Assembly (NCBI GenBank): GCA_038890815.1
Contig: JAWAFC010000002.1
Location: 87,934 to 151,933, forward strand
Length of the DNA: 64,000 nt
Direction: 5' to 3'
Source of the DNA: JAWAFC01 sp038890815
GTDB lineage: Archaea; Micrarchaeota; Micrarchaeia; Burarchaeales; JACRGF01
Notes under the pieces: model-generated
The model's database searches: none
The model's input: only the letters and a program-made list of their open reading frames with translations
Told to the model about the DNA's origin: nothing
Shown: positions 8,167 through 17,214 of the stretch, in pieces
How positions within the stretch are numbered: position 1 is the stretch's first letter
How the letters are laid out: every line of letters starts with the position of its first letter
Position numbers and translations under genes: made by a program

Positions 8167-9661
8167 TTGCACCTCTCGCTATTTTCAGTAGTTCGGCGGG
8201 TTCCACTGCCCTGAAAAGAAAAAGTAGCAGGCCGTAGGCAAGTGTGGCGACCAGACCAAAAAACAGTAATATCCTCCAGCTGGATTCGAAACCGGCGAGA
8301 AGCTGTGAGAGCACGAGCAGGCAGATGAGAGAGGCCACGGCTGGCTTGAGCAGAAGTTGTACGTCGAACGGAATGTCCGCGTGCCTGAGCGCGTAGGCTG
8401 TAATAACTCCTGCAGACAGGAACTTCATTGCCAGTATGGATGCCACTATTCCCATTAGGCCGAACACCGGAATAAGCGTTACATAGAGGAGGACCTGAAG
8501 AACGGTGGTAGCGAAGTTTATTCGTGCGGATATGTCAATCCTTCCTGTGCCTGTCAGTAGCATGTCTGCAGCCTGAAAGAGTGTGAAGGCAATTGTCAGA
8601 GGCGACAGATAGACAAGAAGCGTGCTGGCCTCCGCATACTGAATCCCATAAACTAATTTCACAAAGCCCGGTGCGAGTAGGGCTATGCCCAATACTGCCC
8701 AAAAAGAAAAGGCGAGCCCATACTGTAGTGTCTTTTTGTACATTACCGCTTTCTTCTCAGGTTTCCTTGCATAAGAAGAAACAAAAACAGCCGAGCTGAA
8801 CGGGAACACTGAGTTAGGGAAGTTTGCCCACGAAAAGGCTGTTCGAAAAATGCCAATAGCAGAGGCAGGCAAGAAGAGCGCCGTTATCGGCGCGTCGATA
8901 AACATAGAAATAAGATAGTTAAACGTAACAAGCGTGCCATAAGCGAAATATCTCCTTACAACCTTCGGCATACCCTCAATCGTTGTCTCGAAATTCGGGA
9001 AAAGAACCCTTCTCTTTGCATAAAGCAGCGCAATCGCGAGTGTCAGGCTCGCTGCAGCTGACAGCACGAAAGCCCAGAGCACGCTCACAAAACCCCCAAA
9101 TGCAAAGAAAAAGATGAACGGAAGGATTGCCCTTAGCCCAAAGTGTGTCGCGGTTGTCAGGAAAGTGTAAAACGATTTTCTGAGAGCCGAGAACACCGTA
9201 GCATAAAACCCAGACAATGAGTAGAGTGCAGTAAGAAGAGCGCTCACCTTAATTGGTTCCGAAAGGGACGGATTCTTGAGGCCGAGGGCTATCCATGGCG
9301 CTAGGAGAAAAAGGAGTGCTGCAGCGAGCGCCGACAGCATCCACTTAGATTTCTCGAAGAACCTGAAGTACGCCCACGCACGCTCGCCGTGTCTCTGGGG
9401 GATAAAGTAGAGGGCTGCCATTCCGATGCCGAACTCGGTGAAGAACAACCACAGGCTCGAGACTGCTATCACTAGGGAGAGCAGGCCGAACCCCTCGCTT
9501 CCCAACAGCGTAGGAAAAAACCACACGTATACGAGGCTTGTCACTACTGTGGAGTACTGCGCTGCGACCGCGAAAACGTTCTCACGCGCCACTACCAAAT
9601 ACCATGGGGGTTTTTTCTTCATTGCCTCACGGGCATCTTCCACACATGAAAATGAACCCAT
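8156..9661 (-). CDS. Polysaccharide/lipid-linked glycan flippase (Wzx/MATE-like superfamily)
   Basis: About 501 residues from ATG 9661, which is 2 bases after the methyltransferase stop. An upstream in-frame extension to 9769 lies inside that gene and is unlikely. The protein is almost entirely membrane segments (about 12-14), starting with VFAVAAQYSTVVTSLVYVWF and FPTLLGSEGFGLLSLV, the usual opening of the RfbX/Wzx family. It would flip a dolichol- or polyprenol-linked glycan to the outer face, where AglB (17215-19893) could use it. It overlaps the convergent asnB by 11 bases. Confidence 0.9.
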   Translation of the reverse strand: MGSFSCVEDAREAMKKKPPWYLVVARENVFAVAAQYSTVVTSLVYVWFFPTLLGSEGFGLLSLVIAVSSLWLFFTEFGIGMAALYFIPQRHGERAWAYFRFFEKSKWMLSALAAALLFLLAPWIALGLKNPSLSEPIKVSALLTALYSLSGFYATVFSALRKSFYTFLTTATHFGLRAILPFIFFFAFGGFVSVLWAFVLSAAASLTLAIALLYAKRRVLFPNFETTIEGMPKVVRRYFAYGTLVTFNYLISMFIDAPITALFLPASAIGIFRTAFSWANFPNSVFPFSSAVFVSSYARKPEKKAVMYKKTLQYGLAFSFWAVLGIALLAPGFVKLVYGIQYAEASTLLVYLSPLTIAFTLFQAADMLLTGTGRIDISARINFATTVLQVLLYVTLIPVFGLMGIVASILAMKFLSAGVITAYALRHADIPFDVQLLLKPAVASLICLLVLSQLLAGFESSWRILLFFGLVATLAYGLLLFLFRAVEPAELLKIARGAIRI

Positions 9662-9663
9662 CA

Positions 9664-10362
9664 CTATTTTTTCCCTACATACAAAAGCTCGGAGCCGTTT
9701 CCTGGGAGAAAAGGGCCTCCCGGAAGCAAGTAGCTCAACATGAACATGCGGTAACTGAAAGATTCGCACACAACTGTTTTGAACCCGCTTATCTCAAGTG
9801 CTTGCCTAAGCGACAGTCTTGTAAACGGCTTTACGTGCGTGGGGTCCGACCAAAAGCTGAATCCCACTTTTTCAATGTCCGGAGTCCGAATGATGATTAT
9901 GCCGTCCCTTTTTAGTCGGCTGTGGAGACCTTTAAGCACTGAAACAGGGTCATCCAGATGCTCCAGAACATGGTTTAGGATTAGCACGTCCACAGAATTT
10001 TTTGCCAAAGGAATCTTTTTCCGCACGTCAGCCTGACAGAAAACAATCCCTTTTGCTTCTAGTTTTTTTCTGTATGTCGCATCGATATCCACCGCAATCT
10101 TTTCCTTTATCCTCCGGTCCATCAGAGAGAGCGCCCAGCCATCGCCAGGCCCAATCTCCACAACCGACAGGCCTGGTTTGTTGCAGTACCGGTCAATAAA
10201 AAATTTCAGAAATACCGCGTAGTGGTTTTTTTGTCCAATTTGTGAGACAGCCTTCCTTTCCAACAAGTAGGTAATCCACCTGGAAAGCAATCCCTTCTTT
10301 TCCCGATATCTCTCTGCGACCTTTAGGTATCCCATTGAATTCGCCTTACCTCCTTTTTTCAT
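9664..10362 (-). CDS. Class I SAM-dependent methyltransferase
   Basis: Up to 232 residues. Motif I is VVEIGPGDGWALSLMDRR, followed by IAVDID, ADVRKKIPLAKNSVDVLILN and HVLEHLDD, as in Methyltransf_11/23 enzymes. A perfect GGAGGT lies 12 bases before a second ATG at 10335 (MGYLKVAERY), so the shorter start is quite possible. The longer start overlaps the nucleotidyltransferase by 17 bases. In this glycan cluster it could methylate a sugar or a lipid carrier; the substrate is unknown. Confidence 0.85.
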   Translation of the reverse strand: MKKGGKANSMGYLKVAERYREKKGLLSRWITYLLERKAVSQIGQKNHYAVFLKFFIDRYCNKPGLSVVEIGPGDGWALSLMDRRIKEKIAVDIDATYRKKLEAKGIVFCQADVRKKIPLAKNSVDVLILNHVLEHLDDPVSVLKGLHSRLKRDGIIIIRTPDIEKVGFSFWSDPTHVKPFTRLSLRQALEISGFKTVVCESFSYRMFMLSYLLPGGPFLPGNGSELLYVGKK

Positions 10363-11092
10363 GGCGCGTCCCGCCAGGAGGAAGTACCCCCTCCATCATC
10401 CTGTTCGCCGCGCGGTAGCTCTCTATTGTGCCTATGTCGAGCCAGTAGTCTGGGTCATACACGAAGCCAGCGAGCCTGCCTTCCCTTGCGAGCTTTGGGA
10501 ATACCACCTCCTCCACCTTTGCTTTCCTGTGCGGGAGGAGCTCGAGCACACTCTTGCTAAGGACATAATAGCCAGCATTGGCTAGGTTGCTGGGCGCTTC
10601 CTCCTTCCTCGGCTTCTCCACAAACTTCGTGACTAAGTCGTCCTTAAGCTCGGCAATGCCGAACCTGCTTACCTCATGCCACGGAACCCTGAACAGCGCT
10701 ATTGTAGCGAGCTTTTCTTTTTTCCTATGGAATTTCACCATCTCTCCAATGTCTATATTCGTAACATTGTCCCCGTACGCCACGACAATATCCTCGTTTA
10801 TCTCCTTTTCCACGCACACAGCCCTCAGGTCGCCACCTGTTTCCCATCCAAGCGTCTGTACTGTCTCGATCACGATGTTGTCACGGGGAGTGTGCCTGAG
10901 ATAATTTTCCAGCGTCTCGCGCATGTGCGACACTGCTACATAAATTGTTTTGATTTCCCTACAGGTAAGGAGGTTATCGATAACGTAGTCGATGACTGGT
11001 TTCCCTCCAACGGGCAGAAGTGGTTTTGGGATAGCATATGTCAGTGGGCGAAGCCTCGTCCCTTTCCCTGCAGCCAATATTACAGCCTTCAT
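10346..11092 (-). CDS. Sugar nucleotidyltransferase (NDP-sugar pyrophosphorylase)
   Basis: 248 residues from ATG 11092 (MKAVILAAGKGTRLRPLT). The frame is open further upstream, but that stretch lies in the preceding gene and is not family-like. The signature GxGTRLRPLT-x4-PKPLLPVGGKPVIDY is complete. Later blocks are VAYGDNVTNIDI (metal/sugar site), FVEKP and NAGYYVLS. The family couples a sugar 1-phosphate to a nucleotide. The short length, without a left-handed beta-helix, is like glucose-1-phosphate thymidylyl- or uridylyltransferases and mannose-1-phosphate guanylyltransferases. It starts 4 bases after the UDP-sugar dehydrogenase and would feed that pathway. Confidence 0.9.
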   Translation of the reverse strand: MKAVILAAGKGTRLRPLTYAIPKPLLPVGGKPVIDYVIDNLLTCREIKTIYVAVSHMRETLENYLRHTPRDNIVIETVQTLGWETGGDLRAVCVEKEINEDIVVAYGDNVTNIDIGEMVKFHRKKEKLATIALFRVPWHEVSRFGIAELKDDLVTKFVEKPRKEEAPSNLANAGYYVLSKSVLELLPHRKAKVEEVVFPKLAREGRLAGFVYDPDYWLDIGTIESYRAANRMMEGVLPPGGTRHEKRR

Positions 11093-11096
11093 CTTT

Positions 11097-12413
11097 TCAC
11101 CCAACGCTTTTCCTCCCAATCCCCCTGTAGCAAAGACCGGCAAGTGCTTTTCTTGGTAGCACGTCTCTTCCTTCAATCACGACCGCTGGCTTGCTGGCCA
11201 TAAGCGAAAAGTCCTTTTGAGAAAGCCGCTTATATTCTTTCCATGCTGTAAGGATGATGCATGCATCAGAACCCTTCAACGCAGCATGCGCGCTTTCGGC
11301 ATATGCAATTTTTTCACCGAAGGTATTTTTCGCGTTCTCCATTGCTTTTGGATCATGCGCTATGACCGAAGCGCCCTCCTTTAGCAGCGCAGGGATCACT
11401 TTCAGAGATGGCGCCTCCCTCATGTCGTCAGTATTCTCTTTGAAGGCAAGGCCTAGCACCGCGATGCGCTTCCCGCGCAAAGTCCCGAGCGCTTCCTTTG
11501 CCAGCTCGATTGTTTTGAGCGGCTGCTGTGCATTCACATCCAGCACGGCCTGGATTATCCTTGGCTCAACGCCTACGCTCCTGGCTGTGTGCGCAAGTGA
11601 GGCAACATCCTTTGGAAAGCAGCTTCCGCCGAAGCCAACGCCAGCATTCAAGAAGGCCCGTCCGATCCTCCTGTCGAGACCCATGCCATCAGCAATATCA
11701 TATACATCAATTCCGAGCTTCTGGCAGATGTTCGCAATCTCATTGATAAAGGAAATTTTTGTGGCAAGAAAGGCGTTGCTTGCGTACTTTATCATCTCGG
11801 CAGTCCGCCAGTCAGTCTGCAGGAAAGGACACTTGAAACGTGTGTAGAGCTTGCGCATCGCAGTGACATCCATTTTATTCTGCGCTCCGACGACAATCCT
11901 GTCCGGGTTGAAGAAATCGAAAACTGCATTTCCTTCTCTGAGAAACTCCGGGTTGGCACACGCGCCGAAGCCATCACCGAATTTTTTTCCGCTCGTCTTC
12001 TCAATTATCCCAACAATTTTTTCTGTAGTGCCCGGTGGGACTGTGCTCTTGACAACAACTACCGGGCGTTTTTTGCTTTCCGCGAGCGCCCTGCCAATGT
12101 TCGAGGCTGCCTCCTCAACAAACCGCAGGTCTGTCGAGCCATCCGCTCTGCTCGGTGTGCCTACGCAGATGAAGACTATCTCCGACTCAGCAATCGCGCT
12201 TTTTCCATTGGTCGTTGCCGATAGCTTTTTTCTCTTAACATTTTTTCTGATCAGCACGTCGAGGCCAGGCTCGAATACGGGCGCGCGTCCGCTGTTGATG
12301 GCATTTACCTTTTCTTTGTCAACATCAATGCACGTTACGTGGTTGCCCAGCTCGGCTAGTCCAGCAGCCTGCACAGAGCCGACATAGCCAACGCCGACAA
12401 CAGCGATTCTCAT
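11097..12413 (-). CDS. UDP-glucose/UDP-N-acetylhexosamine 6-dehydrogenase
   Basis: 438 residues of the UDP-glucose/GDP-mannose dehydrogenase family. The N-terminal NAD domain is GVGYVGSVQAAGLAELG (7-23) with DVDKEKV. The catalytic block NAGVGFGGSCFPKD contains the thiol nucleophile. The C-terminal domain holds VLGLAFKENTDDMREAPS. The enzyme oxidises C6 of a UDP-sugar to a uronic acid with two NAD+. This acid is the likely substrate for one of the amidotransferases nearby. It heads a minus-strand unit continuing through the nucleotidyltransferase, the methyltransferase and the flippase. The divergent gene starts 55 bases away across an AT-rich gap (TAATTATTAATGTAC), likely a shared promoter. 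Confidence 0.93.
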   Translation of the reverse strand: MRIAVVGVGYVGSVQAAGLAELGNHVTCIDVDKEKVNAINSGRAPVFEPGLDVLIRKNVKRKKLSATTNGKSAIAESEIVFICVGTPSRADGSTDLRFVEEAASNIGRALAESKKRPVVVVKSTVPPGTTEKIVGIIEKTSGKKFGDGFGACANPEFLREGNAVFDFFNPDRIVVGAQNKMDVTAMRKLYTRFKCPFLQTDWRTAEMIKYASNAFLATKISFINEIANICQKLGIDVYDIADGMGLDRRIGRAFLNAGVGFGGSCFPKDVASLAHTARSVGVEPRIIQAVLDVNAQQPLKTIELAKEALGTLRGKRIAVLGLAFKENTDDMREAPSLKVIPALLKEGASVIAHDPKAMENAKNTFGEKIAYAESAHAALKGSDACIILTAWKEYKRLSQKDFSLMASKPAVVIEGRDVLPRKALAGLCYRGIGRKSVG

Positions 12414-12468
12414 ATAATGTCTTTGGCATGTAATTATTAATGTACATTTCTACTAAGCTAAGAAAAGC

Positions 12469-13650
12469 ATGCGCATCTGCATGGTATCAACCGATTTTCC
12501 ATATGCCACCGCTAGGGGCGTGATCACCCAAGGCGGAGGTGGGGCCTGCATCGCCCAGCTAGTGGAGGCACTCCTTCGAAGAGGGCATAAGGTTACTGTA
12601 GTCACGCGAGCCGAAGAAAGCGGCCCCGTAAAGGAATTGTTTAACATTCCAATTATACGCACGCGTTTCGCCTGGCTAGGCTTCCGTGAGAGCAAAATAA
12701 CCCACTCGCTGTTTTCCTTGCCAGCGCTCTTTCGCGTGCTGGCAAGCGGACACTTCGATCTTATTCACGCTCACAATCCAGCAGCCGCGCTTCCATCTAT
12801 CCTCGCTGCCCGTTGGTTCTGCCTCCCCTTACTTCTCACCATGCACGGCCCCTGGGCGAGTGTGAGGCAGCGTGCTGTCATCAGATGGCTTGCGCGCAGA
12901 ATAGAGCACATAGCACTGCTAGGGGCTGACCATATCACTGCCGATTCACACGCGTTACTGAACGAACTTGTGGCAATTCATCACCTCTCACGCTCGAAAT
13001 TCACCTGCATCCCAAACGCTGTGGACACCACAATGTTTTCTCCGGAAAAGATGACGCAGTCTGCCGCACGACGAAAACTTGGCCTCCCCGCAAAAGGAAA
13101 GGTTGTTTTGTTTACTGGCAGGTTTGTGGCAGAGAAGGGCTTGCCCGATCTCCTCGAAGCAGCATCCATACTTTTGGGGAAAGGCGAAAAATTCACCCTA
13201 CTCTTAATTGGTGGCGGTTTTGATGAGCATGTCGTCAGGGATTGGTTAGCACGGCACAATGGCTTCCGCAACCACATCATCGTTAAGCCTTACGTCGCGT
13301 ACGAGAACATGCCAATAGCGTACATTGCCAGCGATGTGTTTGCACTTCCTTCCCTAGCCGAAGGCATGTCACGTTCTCTGATGGAGGCCGTAGCGTGCGG
13401 CAGGCCAGTTATCGCGACAGATGTAGGAGGTAATCCCGAGATAGTGCAGAGGGAATTTGGCATGCTGGTTCCGCCGCGAAACCCACCGGCTCTGGCCGAA
13501 GCCATCCACGTACTCCTCGCAGACGAGAAAAAAAGGAAAAAGATGGGAATGGCGGCGAGGGCTTTTGCCCAAAAACACCTGAGCATCGCTGCAAGGGTGC
13601 GCGCCTTCGAAAAAATCTACGAAAAACTGGTGGCGGGATGTGCGGAATAG
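12469..13650 (+). CDS. Family 4 (GT-B) glycosyltransferase
   Basis: 393 residues. The N-terminal glycine-rich ITQGGGGACIAQLVEALLRR is the acceptor-domain loop. The C-terminal domain carries VVLFTGRFVAEKGLPDLLEA (about 209-228) and ALPSLAEGMSRSLMEAVACG, then GRPVIATDVGGNPE, the full GT4 signature with E-G-x5-E. It is thus a likely active retaining glycosyltransferase. Its end overlaps asnB by 13 bases, so the two are translationally coupled. It is the first plus-strand gene after the divergent dehydrogenase unit. Confidence 0.92.
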   Translation: MRICMVSTDFPYATARGVITQGGGGACIAQLVEALLRRGHKVTVVTRAEESGPVKELFNIPIIRTRFAWLGFRESKITHSLFSLPALFRVLASGHFDLIHAHNPAAALPSILAARWFCLPLLLTMHGPWASVRQRAVIRWLARRIEHIALLGADHITADSHALLNELVAIHHLSRSKFTCIPNAVDTTMFSPEKMTQSAARRKLGLPAKGKVVLFTGRFVAEKGLPDLLEAASILLGKGEKFTLLLIGGGFDEHVVRDWLARHNGFRNHIIVKPYVAYENMPIAYIASDVFALPSLAEGMSRSLMEAVACGRPVIATDVGGNPEIVQREFGMLVPPRNPPALAEAIHVLLADEKKRKKMGMAARAFAQKHLSIAARVRAFEKIYEKLVAGCAE

Positions 13651-15395
13651 CCGGCTACTGTGGCGAAGGGGACAGACAGCTCGTGCGGAAGATGCTCAAG
13701 ACTATTTCCTACAGGGGACCTGACGATGAGGGGGTGTATGTTGATGACCGCGCCGGCCTAGGCAACCGGCGCCTCAGCATCATCGATCTCAAGACAGGCA
13801 GACAGCCCATTTCGAACGAGGACGGGAGCGTGTGGATTGTATACAACGGCGAGCTATACAACCACCTCCTGTTGCGCGCCGAGCTCGAAGCCAGGCGCCA
13901 TCGCTTCGTCACTCGCAGCGACACTGAGGTGTTCGTACATGCTTATGAAGAGTGGGGTCCTGCCTTTGTCGAACGGCTTCGCGGTATGTATGCGTTCGCG
14001 CTGTGGGACAGTAGGAAAAAACAACTTCTCCTCGCAAGAGATGAAGCTGGCGTCAAACCACTTTACTACTCGCTCCGCAATGGAACCCTCTACTTCGGCT
14101 CCGAAATTAAGTGCATGTTGGAAAACAAAGACCTTCCGCACGCCCTTTATCTCCCTGCGGTTGACTGCTATTTCTCCTTTGGAAGCGTTTTCGGAAGCCA
14201 GACGATGTTCGAGGGAATAAAAAAGCTAGAGCCCGGGACGTACGCTCTCTACAGCGCGCGCGCAAAACGCCTGACATTCAAGCGCTTTTGGCGCCTGCGT
14301 TTTGCCCCTTCTATTCGCTCGCTTCACGAAGCATCAGAGCGCCTGTTCGACCTTCTTAAGGAAAGTGTGGAGCTCCAGCTGATGTCCGATGTTCCACTAG
14401 GCGCCTTTCTTTCTGGCGGCATTGACTCGAGTGGGGTGGTCGCATTCATGTCAAAAGCGCTTCAGAGACCAGTCAGGACATTCACCATCGGCTTTGACGA
14501 GGAGAGCGACGAGCTTACATTCGCCAGGGAGGTAAGCGAGCTTTTCGGAACGCATCACAGGGAAAAAATTGTTGAGGATGATGATGCGGTCAGATTGCTT
14601 CCAGTGCTTCCATATTATTTCGACGACTTGACGGGCGATGCAGCTGCTGTGCCGACATTTTTTGTCGCAAAGCTAGCCCACCGCTTTGTTAAGACAGTGC
14701 TCACGGGCGAAGGGGGCGACGAGCTGTTCGCCGGCTATAACCGCTATAAGATATTCTCACCATGGTTCGACTTTATCCCAAAAAGCATCCGCTTATATTT
14801 TTTTGAAAGCGTGGTGAGTATTTTTCAAGATGCGCACAAGAGAGCTTTTTACTCCCCTCGCCTCCTCGCCGCAAAGCGTGATTGGTCTGCTGTTTTCCTG
14901 CGCCCGTATTTTGAAGGGAAGGTGGGTGGCCTTGACCAAGCTCTCGCCTTTGGCTTTGAGCAAGTCCTGCCAAATCAGCTGCTTGCTAAAGTTGATAGAG
15001 CTGCTATGGCGAATTCGCTCGAGGCACGTGTGCCGCTGCTCGACAAAGAACTTGCTACATTTTCAGGGAGATTATTCCCTAGCCTGAAAATGAGCGGAAT
15101 CCAGGGAAAATTCGTGCTGCGAAAAGTTATGGAGCGGATTCTCCCAAAACGCATTATCCAGAGACCAAAACATGGATTTGACGTTCCATGGCAAAGATGG
15201 TTCTCGGGAGAAGTCGGTGAATTCGCAGAACAAGTTTTTGATGAGGGAACAAACAACTTACTCCTCGCTTCAGCGGTTAAAAAAGAAATGCGTCGTGCCT
15301 CCTTCTCTGGGAAAGGCAAGAAGCCGCTCATGCGCGCCTGGCATATCCTACTGTTTGAGCTGTGGATGAGAAGGTGGTTTCCGGATGAGTACTGA
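13638..15395 (+). CDS. asnB: Asparagine synthase-like glutamine-hydrolysing amidotransferase
   Basis: 585 residues starting M-C-G-I-A-G-Y, so Cys2 is the glutaminase nucleophile. The glutaminase domain shows SYRGPDDEG, GNRRLSIIDLKTGRQP and YNGELYNH. The synthase domain shows the ATP PP-loop FLSGGIDSSGVV near residue 258 and TGEGGDELFAGYNRY. It closely resembles the partial copy at position 1-205. It overlaps the upstream glycosyltransferase by 13 bases and the downstream methyltransferase by 11 bases. It could make asparagine, the acceptor residue for N-glycans, or an amidated sugar acid; the context favours glycan modification but does not prove it. Confidence 0.93.
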   Translation: MCGIAGYCGEGDRQLVRKMLKTISYRGPDDEGVYVDDRAGLGNRRLSIIDLKTGRQPISNEDGSVWIVYNGELYNHLLLRAELEARRHRFVTRSDTEVFVHAYEEWGPAFVERLRGMYAFALWDSRKKQLLLARDEAGVKPLYYSLRNGTLYFGSEIKCMLENKDLPHALYLPAVDCYFSFGSVFGSQTMFEGIKKLEPGTYALYSARAKRLTFKRFWRLRFAPSIRSLHEASERLFDLLKESVELQLMSDVPLGAFLSGGIDSSGVVAFMSKALQRPVRTFTIGFDEESDELTFAREVSELFGTHHREKIVEDDDAVRLLPVLPYYFDDLTGDAAAVPTFFVAKLAHRFVKTVLTGEGGDELFAGYNRYKIFSPWFDFIPKSIRLYFFESVVSIFQDAHKRAFYSPRLLAAKRDWSAVFLRPYFEGKVGGLDQALAFGFEQVLPNQLLAKVDRAAMANSLEARVPLLDKELATFSGRLFPSLKMSGIQGKFVLRKVMERILPKRIIQRPKHGFDVPWQRWFSGEVGEFAEQVFDEGTNNLLLASAVKKEMRRASFSGKGKKPLMRAWHILLFELWMRRWFPDEY

Positions 15396-16257
15396 CCATC
15401 ACAAACGCCTCGAAGCCGCGCTAACACGTATTTATGCATCCATTTCGCGCAGGCCATCTCGCTCGTACTACGAGAGCCAGCTTAGAAACTGGCGCGATGA
15501 AATTGTAAGCCATGAGCTCATCGCAGCACAACTCCTTCAGCAACTCCAGAAATGGACAAGCTCCAAAACATATTGCCGTATATTGGATGTAGGATGCGGC
15601 ACGGGCGATTTGGTCCTTGCTTTTGCAAAGAACACTTCCGCAACAGGCATCGACATAGATCACCAGTTCATTAAGGCTGCAAAACTTAAAGCAGTTTACC
15701 TCAGAAGGAAAAAAGCGCGTTTTTTTGTTGCAAGAGCAGAGAACCTGCCGTTTCCAGACAATTATTTTGATCTAGTTGTTTGCAAAACAACTCTCGAGCA
15801 TGTAAACGATGTGGAAAAAGCCATTTCCGAAATGGTTCGTGTACTTAAACCAGGTGGCTGGATGTATATAGAGGCGCCAAACTATTTCTGGATTTGGGAG
15901 GGACATTATGGGCTTTTTATGTTTCCTCTTCTTCCCAAATCACTTTTCAAGTTATATGCACGCTTGGTCGGTAAAGATCCAGCATTTATTCAGTACATCA
16001 ATTACCTAACTCCTTGGCAGCTCGAGCATTTGATGAAAAAGTTTGGGTTATGGTTTAAAAATCTCTCACCGGAGAGATACCGACGAATCATGACGCACCC
16101 TGAAGAGCTCTCAAAGGACTCTAAGCCAAGACATTTTTGGCTTCTCAGAATACTTTCGCGGATCGGACTCTCACAACTTTTAAGTGCACTCATGTTATCG
16201 CTTAAATTCTATCCATCGCTTATCTACCTCGCGCAAAAGCCAAAAGGGGCAAACTGA
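15385..16257 (+). CDS. Class I SAM-dependent methyltransferase
   Basis: 290 residues. Motif I is ILDVGCGTGDLVLAFAKN (near 69-86), then GIDIDHQFI, ENLPFPDNYFDLVVCKTTLE and MVRVLKPGGWMYIEAPN. These are the Methyltransf_11 motifs in order. The C-terminal 100 residues are rich in aromatic and basic residues (LYARLVGKDPAFIQYINYLTP) and resemble the tails of sugar or lipid-linked substrate methyltransferases. It overlaps asnB upstream and the epimerase downstream (TGATG), so it belongs to one operon. It is richer in A+T than the genes after 17 kb. Confidence 0.88.
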   Translation: MSTDHHKRLEAALTRIYASISRRPSRSYYESQLRNWRDEIVSHELIAAQLLQQLQKWTSSKTYCRILDVGCGTGDLVLAFAKNTSATGIDIDHQFIKAAKLKAVYLRRKKARFFVARAENLPFPDNYFDLVVCKTTLEHVNDVEKAISEMVRVLKPGGWMYIEAPNYFWIWEGHYGLFMFPLLPKSLFKLYARLVGKDPAFIQYINYLTPWQLEHLMKKFGLWFKNLSPERYRRIMTHPEELSKDSKPRHFWLLRILSRIGLSQLLSALMLSLKFYPSLIYLAQKPKGAN

Positions 16258-17171
16258 TGGAGTGTGTGATCACCGGCGGTGCCGGTTTCATCGGCTCGCA
16301 TCTTGCCGATGCGTTGATCGCAAAGGGCCGTACTACAGTAATCGTTGATAATTTAGTTGAAGGAAAGAGAGAAAACATAAACCCAATGGCGCGTTTTTTC
16401 AAAGTCGATCTCTTACGTACCGAGCTTTTCCGCATTTTTAAAGGAGCTGACAGCGTTTTCCATTTTGCAGCCGACCCGTTTGTCCGCCGGAGCACCGAAA
16501 ATCCTGAGCTGAGCTTCCGGCAGAATGTGCTCACAACCTTCCGCGTGCTCGAGGCCTGCAGAAAAGCTGATGTAAAGCAAATCGTTTTTGCGTCGTCAAG
16601 CGTTGTTTACGGAGAAGCAAAACAGATTCCAACTCCAGAAGACGCCCCTCTTGAACCTATCAGCAACTACGGCGCTAGCAAACTTGCGGGCGAGGCCTAC
16701 TGCTCTTCCTACGCTCATTCCTATGGTATACGCGCTACCGTTCTGCGCTATGCCAATATTTTCGGTCCACGCGCCCGCCATGGCGTGATGTGGGATTTCT
16801 ACTGGAAGCTGCGGCACAATCCCGCCAGACTTGAAATCCTCGGAGATGGAAAGCAGAAAAAAAGCTATCTCTTTGTGAGTGATGCTATTTCCGCTACACT
16901 AATCGCCGCAGAAAGACAGAAGCGGATTTTTGAAATATTCAATGTCGGAAGCGAGGAGGCAATTACTGTGAATAGGATTGCACGCGTTGTGTGCCGTGAA
17001 CTTGGTGTGCGCCCGCGTTTCGTCTATACAGGTGGAAGGCGCGGCTGGCCCGGTGACATTCCGTGCATGTTGCTTAGCATTGACAAGCTAAAGCGCTTGG
17101 GCTGGAGGTCGAAAGTCCCATTCGTGGAGGGGGTAAGAAGGTATCTCGCTTGGTTGCGCGTCCAAGGATGA
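16257..17171 (+). CDS. NAD-dependent nucleotide-sugar epimerase (UDP-glucose 4-epimerase family)
   Basis: 304 residues. The NAD loop GGAGFIGSHLADAL is at residues 7-20, the Ser strand is FASSSVVYGE, and the catalytic Tyr and Lys are in SNYGASKLAGE. The sequence RYANIFGPRARHGVMWDF is typical of archaeal GalE-like epimerases. It starts at an ATG overlapping the previous stop by one base. It would supply the epimeric sugar for the same glycan. It is the last gene of the plus-strand unit and converges on aglB. Confidence 0.9.
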   Translation: MECVITGGAGFIGSHLADALIAKGRTTVIVDNLVEGKRENINPMARFFKVDLLRTELFRIFKGADSVFHFAADPFVRRSTENPELSFRQNVLTTFRVLEACRKADVKQIVFASSSVVYGEAKQIPTPEDAPLEPISNYGASKLAGEAYCSSYAHSYGIRATVLRYANIFGPRARHGVMWDFYWKLRHNPARLEILGDGKQKKSYLFVSDAISATLIAAERQKRIFEIFNVGSEEAITVNRIARVVCRELGVRPRFVYTGGRRGWPGDIPCMLLSIDKLKRLGWRSKVPFVEGVRRYLAWLRVQG

Positions 17172-17214
17172 TGCCAGAAATTTGGCAACAGCTACTCTCA
17201 TATACATGTGGCCA

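Noticed and set aside
11093..11176. Upstream extension of the nucleotidyltransferase frame
   Set aside because: The signature MKAVILAAGKGTRLRP begins at 11092, four bases after the dehydrogenase stop; the extra 28 residues are out-of-frame dehydrogenase coding sequence.
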